The notes beneath the pieces were generated by a model. The model was not told where the DNA came from and made no database searches. It saw only the letters and a program-made list of their open reading frames with translations. Position numbers and translations under genes: made by a program. Source: Acidilobaceae archaeon (GTDB lineage: Archaea > Thermoproteota > Thermoprotei_A > Sulfolobales > Acidilobaceae). From it: a stretch of 60,592 nucleotides of DNA. Positions 16,438-24,688 of this stretch are shown here, piece by piece. The first letter of the stretch is position 1. Every line of letters begins with the position of its first letter. Location: NCBI GenBank assembly GCA_026985435.1, contig JALSQL010000012.1, positions 1-60,592 of the forward strand, given 5' to 3'.

Positions 16438-17544
16438 TTAATAGCCGGTCTCCTCCACAGTCCCGATTATGTAGAGCCTGCGGCCGGCGAGGAATGCCCT
16501 GTACAGGCCCCCCTCAACCAGCCTTCCCGTGTAGACGTGCACGTACTCGCCGGGGTACTCTAGGACCCTCTGGTACCCGGTGTCGGCGTCTAGGAACACG
16601 TAGGTGCCGCCGCTCCTGCTGAGGAGCATAACCCTCCTCTCGGGGGCCCCGCCGGGGTGCGGCCTGAAGCCCCTCTCCCAGAGGGTCTCGGCGTCTAGCT
16701 CGAAGTGGGTCCCGCTCCTCATGTCGACGAATAGGCCGCCCCTCCTGCTCCTGCCGAGGTAGAGTGCCTCCCTGCCGCCTACCAGCAGGACCTGCCCGGG
16801 CTCTATGTCGGGTATCCTAACGGATATCGTCAGCCTCCCCCTCCTCTTCCCGTCGGGCCTCCTGCCGACTAGCTTGTAGGTGTCTATGGTTCTCCCCATG
16901 AAGGCTGCCCTCAGCTTCCCCGCTATCATCCTGGCCGAGGTGTGGTCTAGGACGTAGAGGTCGACCCCCTCCCTTACCTCGTCAATCTTGATTATGGCCT
17001 CGCGGAGCCTCCCGTCCAGGCCCCCTATGAAGTCTAGAACCTCGCCCCTAAGCCTGTCGCTGAGCCTCCCACCCGAGCCCCTCACCTGAACTATGGCCTC
17101 GTAGCCCCTCTCGGTTATGCGGGCCGTGCAGGCCGGGCAGACCGCGGCGTCGACCTTGGCCTCGACTACTAGCTCCTGCGTGAGGCCGACGCCCTCCCTG
17201 CTCCTGCCTGCCACCGTGACGAGCAGCCTGTAGATGCCCGGGCCGTGGAAGGGCCTCTCCAGCCTAACGTCCTCAACCCACGCCTCCTCCACGTCCCTCG
17301 TCGGCCTGAGCCTCCTACTCAGCACCATATGGGCGTACTCCACCAGCGTGTCCTCGACCGTGTCTAGCCCCCTGTTCCAGCCGCCCTGGTAGCGGTAGGC
17401 CCCGCAGTACTGGCAGTAGACGAAGTGTATCCTCCCGGGCAGCCTGGCCACGCCGACCTCCCTGATGTAGCAGTCCCTGCAGAGGCCGCCGACGAAGGGC
17501 ACCTCGCTGCTGCTCCTCCCGCACACGGGGCAAACCCTAGCCAT
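16438..17544 (-). CDS. nmd3: NMD3-family ribosome export/assembly protein
   Basis: An archaeal NMD3 homologue that binds the large subunit near the P site. The N-terminal treble-clef zinc motifs are CPVCGRSS and CRDCYI, then CQYCGAY and CPACTA. The middle contains the NMD3 core (KIDEVREGVDLYVLDHTSAR). From about residue 255 the protein continues with a beta-rich part resembling the eIF5A-like C-terminal region known in NMD3. The start is the ATG at 17544. It heads the set NMD3-aIF1A-RIO1-Dim2 on the minus strand, a ribosome-biogenesis cluster. Confidence 0.92.
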   Translation of the reverse strand: MARVCPVCGRSSSEVPFVGGLCRDCYIREVGVARLPGRIHFVYCQYCGAYRYQGGWNRGLDTVEDTLVEYAHMVLSRRLRPTRDVEEAWVEDVRLERPFHGPGIYRLLVTVAGRSREGVGLTQELVVEAKVDAAVCPACTARITERGYEAIVQVRGSGGRLSDRLRGEVLDFIGGLDGRLREAIIKIDEVREGVDLYVLDHTSARMIAGKLRAAFMGRTIDTYKLVGRRPDGKRRGRLTISVRIPDIEPGQVLLVGGREALYLGRSRRGGLFVDMRSGTHFELDAETLWERGFRPHPGGAPERRVMLLSRSGGTYVFLDADTGYQRVLEYPGEYVHVYTGRLVEGGLYRAFLAGRRLYIIGTVEETGY

Positions 17545-17590
17545 GACTCTCAGGCACCCGCGCCAGCCGCCGGGAGACCGGGGTGCCGAG

Positions 17591-17600
17591 GCCTATAACG
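17591..17600 (+). promoter_or_regulatory. TATA box of the NAD-binding dehydrogenase gene
   Basis: GCCTATAACG lies about 43 bases before the TTG at 17639, predicting transcription start near 17622. It rules out use of GTG/ATG codons further upstream in the same frame. Read on the other strand (CGTTATAGGC) it could also serve nmd3. Confidence 0.5.
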
Positions 17601-17638
17601 CTCGCCGCCCGCCGGGGCGCTCGGGGTGCTGTCGGGGC

Positions 17639-18520
17639 TTGAGGGTGGCGGTGCTTGGCGCTGGCCTGATGGGCTCCGCCGCCGCGGAGAGGCTGGCCTC
17701 CGAGGGCTTCAGCGTGATAGTCTGGAGCCGCACTAGGGGGAAGGCTGAGAGTCTCGCTGAGAGGCTTGGGGTCGAGGCGGCGCCCAGCGTGGAGAGGGCT
17801 CTCGACGAGGCGGAGGCTGCCATAGCCTTTCTAGCGGACGACGAGGCCCTAATATCTGTGGCCTCCCAGGTCAACCGGGCCGACGGCCTGGTCTTCGTGG
17901 ACTCCTCCACCGTGACGCCCGAGACCGCCTCGAGGGTCGGGGAGTACCTTGAGGGCCGGGGGGCCTGCTACGTGGAGGCCCCGGTGCTGGGCGGCCCCAG
18001 GGTCGTTAGGGAGGGGAGGCTGACAGTGATAGCCGCCGGCCGCGGTCTCTGCAAGAGGATGGCCGCGCCGCTCCTTGGGGCCCTCGCCGCCAGGGTTGTG
18101 GACGCCGGGGAGGACCCGCGGGTCGCGCAGGCCCTCAAGCTCGCCTACAACCAGGTCCTCATATCCAGCCTCGCCCTGCTCTCGGAGGCCCTGGCCACGG
18201 CGCGCTCCTACGGTGCAAGCCTGGACCTGCTCGAGAGCGTGTTCGAGGGCACGGCCCTCGAGGGGCTGGCGGCCAAGTACCTCCGGAGGCTGGCCGCCGA
18301 CGAGTGGCCCACCAGCTTCCGCCTCGAGCTGGCCGCCAAGGACCTCGACTACGCCAGGCGCGCCGCGTGGGCCCGGGGGCTCGCCGCCCCCGTGACGAGT
18401 GCCGCGGCCGAGGTCTTCAAGCTGGCCGCCAGGTGGGGGCTGGGGGACGGCGACTACTCCCGGGTGCGGTTTTTCATAGAGGGGGGCGGCGGCGCTAAAT
18501 CCTCCCAGCGGCCCGGCTAG
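17639..18520 (+). CDS. 3-hydroxyisobutyrate dehydrogenase-like NAD(P)-binding oxidoreductase
   Basis: A 293-residue beta-hydroxyacid dehydrogenase family protein. The dinucleotide motif VLGAGLMGSAAAERLASEGF begins near residue 5, VFVDSSTVTPETA and VEAPVLGGP mark the substrate loop, and KLAYNQVLISSLALLSEAL contains the catalytic Lys position of the family. Members reduce 3-hydroxyisobutyrate, tartronate semialdehyde or glyoxylate; the substrate here is unknown. The TTG at 17639 is used because it lies downstream of the TATA box at 17591-17600; GTG at 17645 is an alternative. Confidence 0.87.
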   Translation: MRVAVLGAGLMGSAAAERLASEGFSVIVWSRTRGKAESLAERLGVEAAPSVERALDEAEAAIAFLADDEALISVASQVNRADGLVFVDSSTVTPETASRVGEYLEGRGACYVEAPVLGGPRVVREGRLTVIAAGRGLCKRMAAPLLGALAARVVDAGEDPRVAQALKLAYNQVLISSLALLSEALATARSYGASLDLLESVFEGTALEGLAAKYLRRLAADEWPTSFRLELAAKDLDYARRAAWARGLAAPVTSAAAEVFKLAARWGLGDGDYSRVRFFIEGGGGAKSSQRPG

Positions 18521-18523
18521 GGT

Positions 18524-18600
18524 GGGGCTGTGATGTGTGTGGTGGACTCAGAGTGGCCGCCGCTGAGCGGCTAATGACGACTAGGAGCCCGCTGAGCCCC
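18524..18600 (+). ncRNA. Candidate C/D box guide RNA
   Basis: The 80-base gap between convergent genes contains, in order, GGGGC (18524-18528), a C-like box TGATGT (18531-18536), CTGA as D' (18563-18566), TGACGA as C' (18575-18580), CTGA as D (18592-18595) and GCCCC (18596-18600). The outer GGGGC/GCCCC can pair, as in archaeal box C/D sRNAs, and the C'-D spacer of 11 bases is near the usual 12. The C box ends in T rather than A and the C-D' spacer of 26 bases is too long, so this is only a candidate. Confidence 0.28.
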
Positions 18601-19308
18601 CTAGCCCTTCAGCTTCTCGACGAAGCCCCTATCGACTATCCTAACCTGGTATGACACCCTGCCCTCCCTGAGGAGCCCCGATAGCTCCTCCAGGGCCCTG
18701 GAGCCCCGGAGCTTGCCCCCGCCGGTCTCGGCCACTATGCCCTCGACCCTGCCCTCGCAGGCTAGCATCTCGAACCTCGCGCCCGAGCTGTGGGTGGCCT
18801 CGACGTGGGCGCACTTGCCGCTGCCAGCCTGCTCCGAGGCGATCTTGGCTATCGCCTCAACGCTAGTCGGGGCGCTCGCCTCGCCCCCTCTCCCGGGGGT
18901 GCTTGCCAGCAGTAGGTCAACCCTGAAGAGGGGGTCCTCCATCCTGGCGCTCACCTCCTCCAGCCTGTCACCCGTGGCCCTCGCCTCCACCCGCTGGGGG
19001 CCCCCGGCCTGCCCTGCCGCCTGGCCCCCAGCTGGGGTGCTGGCTGCCCGCGGCGCCGCTGGCGGGGCCTGCTCCCTGGGCGCCTCTAGGACCACCTCTA
19101 TGCCGACGGCCGTCCTGAGCGACCTGGCCACCCTGTACCCCCTGAGGGCGGCCCACACCTGGAGGTCCGTGGCCTCCCCCTCGCCGGAGAGTATCACCTT
19201 GGCCGAGCCCTTCTCGCGGAGGGCCCGCTCTATCCTGGCGTAGGGGAGTATCCACCTCCTCCTCGTAGCGTCTATCGTCTCGGGGGACGACACCGCCGCC
19301 CACCCCAC
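18601..19308 (-). CDS. Conserved-looking hypothetical protein
   Basis: A 235-residue protein that I do not recognise. Residues 1-75 look like a compact alpha/beta domain (strand KVILSG, helix DLQVWAALRG, strand IEVVLEAP), vaguely reminiscent of the TusA/SirA fold, but the diagnostic Cys is absent. A Pro/Ala/Gly/Gln-rich linker of about 35 residues follows, then a second domain (about 115-235) with two cysteines. A good TATA box (19341-19350, minus strand) supports expression from GTG 19308 or GTG 19293. It is transcribed away from the AOR gene. Confidence 0.6.
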   Translation of the reverse strand: MGWAAVSSPETIDATRRRWILPYARIERALREKGSAKVILSGEGEATDLQVWAALRGYRVARSLRTAVGIEVVLEAPREQAPPAAPRAASTPAGGQAAGQAGGPQRVEARATGDRLEEVSARMEDPLFRVDLLLASTPGRGGEASAPTSVEAIAKIASEQAGSGKCAHVEATHSSGARFEMLACEGRVEGIVAETGGGKLRGSRALEELSGLLREGRVSYQVRIVDRGFVEKLKG

Positions 19309-19340
19309 GGCTGGCCCACAGTGGCGGGGCGGGCCGCCGC

Positions 19341-19350
19341 GTTTTTAGCC
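19341..19350 (-). promoter_or_regulatory. TATA box of the hypothetical gene 18601-19308
   Basis: GGCTAAAAAC on the minus strand lies about 37 bases before the GTG at 19308, giving a leader of roughly ten bases. It sits back to back with the AOR promoter at 19373-19382. Confidence 0.5.
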
Positions 19351-19372
19351 TGGAGGGCCGCCGCGTGCGAGT

Positions 19373-19382
19373 GCATTAAAGG
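19373..19382 (+). promoter_or_regulatory. TATA box of the AOR gene; leaderless start
   Basis: GCATTAAAGG is centred about 28 bases before the GTG at 19406, so transcription should start at or next to the start codon. Confidence 0.6.
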
Positions 19383-19405
19383 AACGGCGGCCGCTCTGCC
19401 TTCGG

Positions 19406-21304
19406 GTGGCGCGCGTGCCCCTGCTGGGAGGCTATCATAGACGCCTCCTCCGGGTGAACCTCTCCACGGGCAAGTGGCGCGTGGAGGAGATAGACGAGGG
19501 CGACCTGGAACTCTTCGTGGGCGGCAAGTCTCTGGCGTACCTCCTGGCCTACAGGGAGATACCCCCGGGGACAGACCCCCTGAGCCCCTCCAACAGGCTC
19601 TACTTCGCCACCGGCCCGTTCAGCGCCCTCGTCCCCGGGGCTAGCAAGGTGACGGTCATGGCTAAGAGCCCCCTCACCCGGCTGCTGCACGACAGCCATG
19701 CCGGAGACTTCTTCGGGCCCTTCCTCAGGAGGGCTGGCTACGACGTGCTCGTCGTCGAGGGCGCCTCGAGGGACCCGGTGTACCTCCACGTGAGTAGTAG
19801 GGGTGTCGAGGTGCTGGACGCCAGCGGCCTGTGGGGCCTAACCACCAGGGAGACCACCCTGGAGCTGCGGAGGAGGCACGGCGGCCGGGTGAGCGTGGCC
19901 GCGGTGGGCCCCGCTGGCGAGAGGCTGGTCAGGTTCGCCACGATAGTCTTCGACGAGGAGAGGGCGGCTGGCAGGGGGGGCCTCGGCGCCGTGATGGGCT
20001 CCAAGAGGCTCAAGGCTATAGTGGTCGAGGGCGACGGCGAGCCCCCCAGGCCCGCGGAGCCCGAGGCGCTCAGGGCTGAGGGTGAGAAGTGGTACAACTA
20101 CTTCGCCACGAGCCCCCGCTTCGCCGACATGAGGATCTATGGCACGACGAACGCCCTCATATACAGCGCCGCCGTCGGCATGAGCCCCGCCTACAACTTC
20201 GAGACCCCGAGCATCCCCGAGGACCTGGCGGCTAAGCTGTCGGGCGACGCAATCAAGGAGCTCGAGGTGGAGCCGCCCTGGTTCATACACGGAGGCAGCT
20301 GCCCCGTCAGGTGCGCCAGGTACGTGGAGGCGGTCTACAAGGGCGTGAGGTTCCGGGTTAAGCCGGAGTACGAGAACCTGGCCATGCTAGGCGCCGCCAC
20401 GGGCGTCTTCGACAGGGAGGCAGTCCTGTACTTCAACAGGCTAGCCGACGACCTAGGCCTCGACACGATAAGCGCCGGGGCCACCATCGCCTGGCTGCTA
20501 GAGCTGGCCGAGAGGGGCCTGATAGGGGAGGACGAGGTCGGCTTCCCGGTTAAGGGCTTCGGGGACGCGGAGGCGGTGGAGAGGCTCCTAAGGCTGATAG
20601 CGGAGAGGCGCGGCATAGGCGCCGTGCTCGCGGAGGGCGTGAAGAGGGCCTCGGAGATCCTCGGGCGCGGCGGCGAGCTGGCCGTGCACGTGAAGGGCCT
20701 CGAGGCCCCGGCCTGGGACCCCCGGGGGAGGAGGGGGCTGGCCGTCAGCTACGCCACCGCCGACGTCGGCGCGAGCCACCTCCGGGGGTGGCCGAGGACC
20801 AGCGAGCCCCCGAGCGCGGGGCCCGCCAAGGACGTCGTCGCGAGCATGGCGAGGAGCAGGGATGACGACGCCCTGAGGGACAGCCTCAGCCTCTGCAGGT
20901 TCGTCTCATACCCGAGCAGCGAGCTACCCAAGCTCTACAGGCTGGTCACCGGCGCCGAGAGGAGCCTTGACGAGCTCTACCAGGCCCCCCAGAGGGCGGA
21001 GGCGCTGGCTAGGATACACGCGGCCCTCGACTGGCTGCTCCCCCCCGTGCACGATGATGTGCCGCCCAAGTGGATGAAGGGGCAGCCGACGGGCCCCCTG
21101 AAGGGCGTGGCCGCCTTCCTGGGCGAGGACGACAAGAGGGAGGCTATCCGCGAGTACTACAGGCTCCGCGGCTGGCACGAGACGCTGGGCGTGCCCCTAC
21201 CCGAGACCCTGGAGAGGCTCGGCATAGCCTGGGCAGCGGGCGACGCTGAGAGGGCGCTGAGGGTGGTCGAGGAGAGGGCTAGGGCTGCAGGCCTGCTGGG
21301 GTGA
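19406..21304 (+). CDS. aor: Aldehyde ferredoxin oxidoreductase family protein, atypical Fe-S site
   Basis: A 632-residue tungsten/molybdenum-pterin enzyme of the AOR family, which oxidises aldehydes to acids with ferredoxin. The N-terminal pterin-binding domain runs to about residue 210 (GGKSLAYLLAY, AVGPAGERLVRFATIV, RGGLGAVMGSKRLKA). DDLGLDTISAG and DPRGRRGLAVSYATADVGASHLR match the two DxxGL(D/C)-type pterin loops. The 4Fe-4S site normally uses CxxCxxxC plus a distal Cys. Here C299, C303 and C497 (SLCRF) are present but the first position is Gly296. The start is the leaderless GTG at 19406. It overlaps the PHP gene by four bases. Confidence 0.9.
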   Translation: MARVPLLGGYHRRLLRVNLSTGKWRVEEIDEGDLELFVGGKSLAYLLAYREIPPGTDPLSPSNRLYFATGPFSALVPGASKVTVMAKSPLTRLLHDSHAGDFFGPFLRRAGYDVLVVEGASRDPVYLHVSSRGVEVLDASGLWGLTTRETTLELRRRHGGRVSVAAVGPAGERLVRFATIVFDEERAAGRGGLGAVMGSKRLKAIVVEGDGEPPRPAEPEALRAEGEKWYNYFATSPRFADMRIYGTTNALIYSAAVGMSPAYNFETPSIPEDLAAKLSGDAIKELEVEPPWFIHGGSCPVRCARYVEAVYKGVRFRVKPEYENLAMLGAATGVFDREAVLYFNRLADDLGLDTISAGATIAWLLELAERGLIGEDEVGFPVKGFGDAEAVERLLRLIAERRGIGAVLAEGVKRASEILGRGGELAVHVKGLEAPAWDPRGRRGLAVSYATADVGASHLRGWPRTSEPPSAGPAKDVVASMARSRDDDALRDSLSLCRFVSYPSSELPKLYRLVTGAERSLDELYQAPQRAEALARIHAALDWLLPPVHDDVPPKWMKGQPTGPLKGVAAFLGEDDKREAIREYYRLRGWHETLGVPLPETLERLGIAWAAGDAERALRVVEERARAAGLLG

Positions 21305-22035
21305 GCGTTATCCTATTCGAGACACACTCCCACACCACGGCGAGCGACGGGTACCTCACCCCCCTCGAGCTGGTCCGCCTAGCCCGCAGGAGGGGCTGCG
21401 GCGCCGTCGCAGTGACGGACCACGACACGATAGAGGGTGGGATAAGCGCCTACAAGGCCTCGACCCGCCTCTCCCTGGGCGTCATAGTGGTCCCCGGGGT
21501 CGAGGTGCGGACGAGCTGGGGCGACGTGCTGGCACTCTGCACCCAGCCCCCCGGCAGGGAGCCCCCCTCCGGCGCCCACCCGGAGGTCCTGCGCGAGTGG
21601 GCCGACGCCGAGGCCTGCATACTCGTGCCCGCTCACCCCTACGTGACCTGGCGCCACGGCATGGGCGGCCGCAGGCTCAGGCTTGGGGGCGAGACGGGCC
21701 TGTGGGACGCCGTGGAGGCCTGGAACCTCCGGGGGCCCCCGCCCCTCAACCTGCCAGCGATCCTAGCCGCGGAGCAGCTGGGCCTGCCCCCCACCAGCGG
21801 GAGCGACGCCCACGTCCCCAGGGAGCTCTGCGGCGCCGCGATGGAGGCGCCGGATGAGGGTAGCGCTGAGGCTCTCGTGGAGAGCCTGAGGAGGGGCCGG
21901 GCCCGCCCCCGCGCCGGGCTCCCGGGCCCCCTGGCTCTGGCCGAGGCCGCCGCGTGGGCCGTCATGAGGAGGCTGGGGGTGGAGAGGCCGCCTGGGATTA
22001 TAGGGCCAGCGCTTCGTAGACGCGGCACGCCCTGA
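21301..22035 (+). CDS. PHP-domain metal-dependent phosphoesterase
   Basis: A 244-residue PHP-fold hydrolase. The metal-binding motifs are HSHTTASDG (about residues 9-17), TDHDTIEGG, a Glu in VVPGVEV, PAHPY and SGSDAH near 180. This is the set used by trinuclear-metal PHP phosphoesterases such as nucleoside 3',5'-bisphosphate phosphatase (YciV/RNase AM-like). The GTG start lies within the AOR stop (GTGA), so translation is coupled. Its 3' end overlaps the convergent diphthine synthase gene by 38 bases. The substrate is unknown. Confidence 0.88.
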   Translation: MSVILFETHSHTTASDGYLTPLELVRLARRRGCGAVAVTDHDTIEGGISAYKASTRLSLGVIVVPGVEVRTSWGDVLALCTQPPGREPPSGAHPEVLREWADAEACILVPAHPYVTWRHGMGGRRLRLGGETGLWDAVEAWNLRGPPPLNLPAILAAEQLGLPPTSGSDAHVPRELCGAAMEAPDEGSAEALVESLRRGRARPRAGLPGPLALAEAAAWAVMRRLGVERPPGIIGPALRRRGTP

Positions 22036-22861
22036 GCCTCGACTCCCGGAGGGCGGCGTTGTGCCTCTCAACCTCGCCCCTCGAGACGCCGTAGAGCCCC
22101 TCCAGCACGTCCGCCTCGGTCGGGTGCACTATACCAGCGACGACTATGCTCGAGGGCGCCCGGGAGCCGCCCCCCGACGCTATCCCCCCCAGGGTGCCCC
22201 AGTAGGCCCGGGCCTCGGGGGTTCCAGCCCTCTCCACGACCGCCGCGAGCAGCCCGGGCAGCACGCCCTCCTCGACGCCCATATCCCTGGCCAGCTCCCC
22301 CTCAAGCTCGACCAGAGTGCCAGCCCCGGCAGCCGGGGGGAGCTGGCTCCCGTCCTCCGAGACGTCCAGCAGCGCTAGCGTGTGGAGGCCCACGCACAGG
22401 TTCCCGTATATCTGGGATACCACGCTGACAGCCCTAACCCCCCTCCAGGGCCCGGGTATTGTCACCGTCCTCCCGAACCTGTAGTACTGGAGCCCACTCA
22501 GCACCTTCGCGGATACCGCCCCCGAGACCCCCGGGGCGACCCGCCACTCGACACCCCTCCCCGCGGCTTCGACCAGGAGCGAGACGTGGGTCGTCGCTAT
22601 CAGGGGGTCCCCGGGCACCAGCACGACCACCGTGCCCCTCCTAGCCTCCTCGACCACCTCCCGGGCCCTCGCCTCGAGCGCCTCCCTCGACGCGGGGGCC
22701 ACCCTCTCCCCCGCAACCCTCCTCGCCCACGCCAGGAGCCAGTCGGCGCCGGGCATCGTGTACGTGTCAACGTAGACCCGGTCGGCCGACGCCACCAGGC
22801 CCGCCACCTCGCTCGTGACGCTCCCCGGGTAGACGCCCGCCCCCGCTAGTATGAGCGGCAT
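21998..22861 (-). CDS. dphB: Diphthine synthase
   Basis: A 287-residue SAM-dependent methyltransferase of the tetrapyrrole-methylase fold that methylates the modified His of EF-2 during diphthamide formation. LILAGAGVYPGSVTSEV (about 3-19), VYVDTYTMPG, VLVPGDPLIATTHVSLLVEA (about 81-100) and SVVSQIYGN fit Dph5, with small departures from the usual GLGL and GLGLGDE-type start. The C-terminal half contains an insertion-free second domain ending HNAALRESRLR. It overlaps the end of the PHP gene by 38 bases on the opposite strand. Confidence 0.9.
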   Translation of the reverse strand: MPLILAGAGVYPGSVTSEVAGLVASADRVYVDTYTMPGADWLLAWARRVAGERVAPASREALEARAREVVEEARRGTVVVLVPGDPLIATTHVSLLVEAAGRGVEWRVAPGVSGAVSAKVLSGLQYYRFGRTVTIPGPWRGVRAVSVVSQIYGNLCVGLHTLALLDVSEDGSQLPPAAGAGTLVELEGELARDMGVEEGVLPGLLAAVVERAGTPEARAYWGTLGGIASGGGSRAPSSIVVAGIVHPTEADVLEGLYGVSRGEVERHNAALRESRLRACRVYEALAL

Positions 22862-22913
22862 TCCCGGAGCACCCTTCCGCCTGCTGGGGCCTGCGGGGGC
22901 CGGGTTCCACTCA

Positions 22914-22924
22914 CGATTATATCC
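22914..22924 (+). promoter_or_regulatory. TATA box of the MBL-fold gene; leaderless start
   Basis: CGATTATATCC is centred about 29 bases before the GTG at 22948. With no Shine-Dalgarno between, a leaderless mRNA is likely. Confidence 0.6.
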
Positions 22925-22947
22925 TATGGCGCCACCCCCGGCTGCCG

Positions 22948-23874
22948 GTGTCGCGGGTGCCGCTGCCGGTATACGTGGCAGACGCTGACGTCTACGTTGT
23001 CGACGTGTGGTCCGCCCTCATGCCGGGCATGATAGCCTCGTACGTCCTACCCCTCCCCGGCGGTGGGGCCGCAGTAGTCGACCCGGGGCCCGCCTCGTCG
23101 GCGGACTTCCTCGCCGGGAGCCTGGAGCAGCTGGGCCTCCGCCTCGAGGCCGTGATCGTGACGCACGTCCACCTAGACCACGCGGGGGCCGCCGGCCACC
23201 TGGCCGAGGAGAACCCGGGGGTCAAGGTGTACGTCCACCCCCGGGGGGCGCCCCACCTGGCCGACCCCACCAGGCTCTGGGAGTCATCGAGGCAGGTCCT
23301 AGGCGACATGGCCGACGTCTACGGGAAGCCGAAGCCGGTGCCCCGCGAGTCCCTCGTGGAGACAAGTGATGGCGGGGAGATACCCCTCCCCGGGGGGCGT
23401 AGGCTGGTGGTGCTCCACACGCCGGGCCACGCCAGCCACCACCAGAGCATATACGACCCCCAGAGGGGCGTCCTCTTCACCGGCGACTCGGCCGGGGTCA
23501 TACTAGAGACCGCCGCTGGCACAGCCAGGGCGCCGACGACGCCGCCCCGCCTCAAGCCCAAGCTCTACCTGGAGAGCCTGGAGCGTATGAGGCGCCTCGA
23601 GCCGGGGATGGTCGCCCCCACTCACTTCGGCGTCTGGCCCGAGGGGGCCAGGGAGCTCGAGGTTCAGGTTGAGGTGTTCCGGAGGTGGATGGACGCGCTG
23701 GCCGAGATACACGCCCGCGGCGTGAGGGACCCCGTGCAGGCCTCCAGGCTGCTCGCCGCCAGGGATGGGGAGGCGTCGAAGCTCTACAAGGCCGGCGGCT
23801 ACATTAGGGCGTTCTTCCTCTACGAGACCGTGTGGGGCATGCTCGACGCTATAGAGAGGGGTGAGTGGCCCTGA
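22948..23874 (+). CDS. MBL-fold metallo-hydrolase
   Basis: A 308-residue metallo-beta-lactamase-fold hydrolase. The zinc motif THVHLDHAG (about residues 70-78) and the later His in HTPGHASHH, the Asp in FTGDSAG and the His in PTHFGV complete the ligand set. The C-terminal 90 residues are a helical extension like that of the glyoxalase II/AIM-1-like archaeal hydrolases. The substrate is unknown. The start is the GTG at 22948. The nitrilase-family gene begins ten bases before its stop, so the two are cotranscribed. Confidence 0.88.
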   Translation: MSRVPLPVYVADADVYVVDVWSALMPGMIASYVLPLPGGGAAVVDPGPASSADFLAGSLEQLGLRLEAVIVTHVHLDHAGAAGHLAEENPGVKVYVHPRGAPHLADPTRLWESSRQVLGDMADVYGKPKPVPRESLVETSDGGEIPLPGGRRLVVLHTPGHASHHQSIYDPQRGVLFTGDSAGVILETAAGTARAPTTPPRLKPKLYLESLERMRRLEPGMVAPTHFGVWPEGARELEVQVEVFRRWMDALAEIHARGVRDPVQASRLLAARDGEASKLYKAGGYIRAFFLYETVWGMLDAIERGEWP

Positions 23875-24683
23875 GGGAAGCCGTCATAGGCCTGATCCAG
23901 CTCGAGGCCAGCCCCTCCAAGAGCGTCTCCCTGGAGAGGCTCCGCGGGCTGGCCGGGAGGGTGAGGGAGGCAACCATAATAGCGATGCCGGAGTACGCCA
24001 TGCTAGACCCCACCGACACGCCCCTCGAGAGGCTGCGCTCCGAGGCCGAGAGCGTCGAGGAGCCCGGGCCCTGGCTGAGGGAGGCTGAGAGGCTTGCCAG
24101 CGAGCACTCGGCCTGCGTCGTGGCCACCTTCTTCGAGCCGGCCCCCGATGGTAGGGTGTACAACTCCGCAGCGGTGATCAGGCCGAGCGGGGGCGTGGCC
24201 GGGGTCTACCGTAAGACCCACCTCTTCGACGCCTACGGCTATAGGGAGAGCGCCAAGATAGCCCCCGGGGAGAGCGTGTTCGAGCCCGTGGACGCCTGCG
24301 GCGTCCGCCTGGGCCTTGCTATATGCTTCGAGATCAGGGTGCCCGAGCTGGCCAGGGCGCAGGCGCTCGCCGGCGCGGAGCTCATAGTATACCCGGCCGC
24401 CTGGTACTCGGGGCCGCTCAAGGAGGAGACGCTCCACACCCTAGCCAGGGCCAGGGCCCACGAGAACACGGTGTACGTCGCCGTCGCGGCCCTCGCGGGG
24501 CCCAGGTTCACCGGGCGCTCCACGCTCGTAGACCCGCTGGGTGTCCAGGTGGCGGAGGCGGGCCCCTGGCCCGGCTACGTCGAGGCCCCCCTCGAGCCCT
24601 GGAGGCTGGAGAGGGCTAGGAGCGTCCTCCCCATACTCCAGCTCCTGAGGCTCGACCTGCCAGGCCTGGGGGTTCGTAGGTAG
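23865..24683 (+). CDS. Carbon-nitrogen hydrolase (nitrilase superfamily amidase)
   Basis: A 272-residue member of the nitrilase superfamily, branch of omega-amidase/N-carbamoyl hydrolases. The catalytic triad is visible: Glu in IAMPEYAM (about residue 43), Lys in VYRKTHLFDAYGYRES (about 110) and Cys in GLAICFEIRVPE (about 145). The C-terminal part ends in a Leu-rich helix. It should hydrolyse a small amide or carbamoyl compound in the cytoplasm. The GTG at 23865 lies in the end of the MBL gene. It is followed five bases later by the alaS frame, so alaS may be in the same transcript. Confidence 0.9.
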   Translation: MALREAVIGLIQLEASPSKSVSLERLRGLAGRVREATIIAMPEYAMLDPTDTPLERLRSEAESVEEPGPWLREAERLASEHSACVVATFFEPAPDGRVYNSAAVIRPSGGVAGVYRKTHLFDAYGYRESAKIAPGESVFEPVDACGVRLGLAICFEIRVPELARAQALAGAELIVYPAAWYSGPLKEETLHTLARARAHENTVYVAVAALAGPRFTGRSTLVDPLGVQVAEAGPWPGYVEAPLEPWRLERARSVLPILQLLRLDLPGLGVRR

Positions 24684-24688
24684 CGTTT

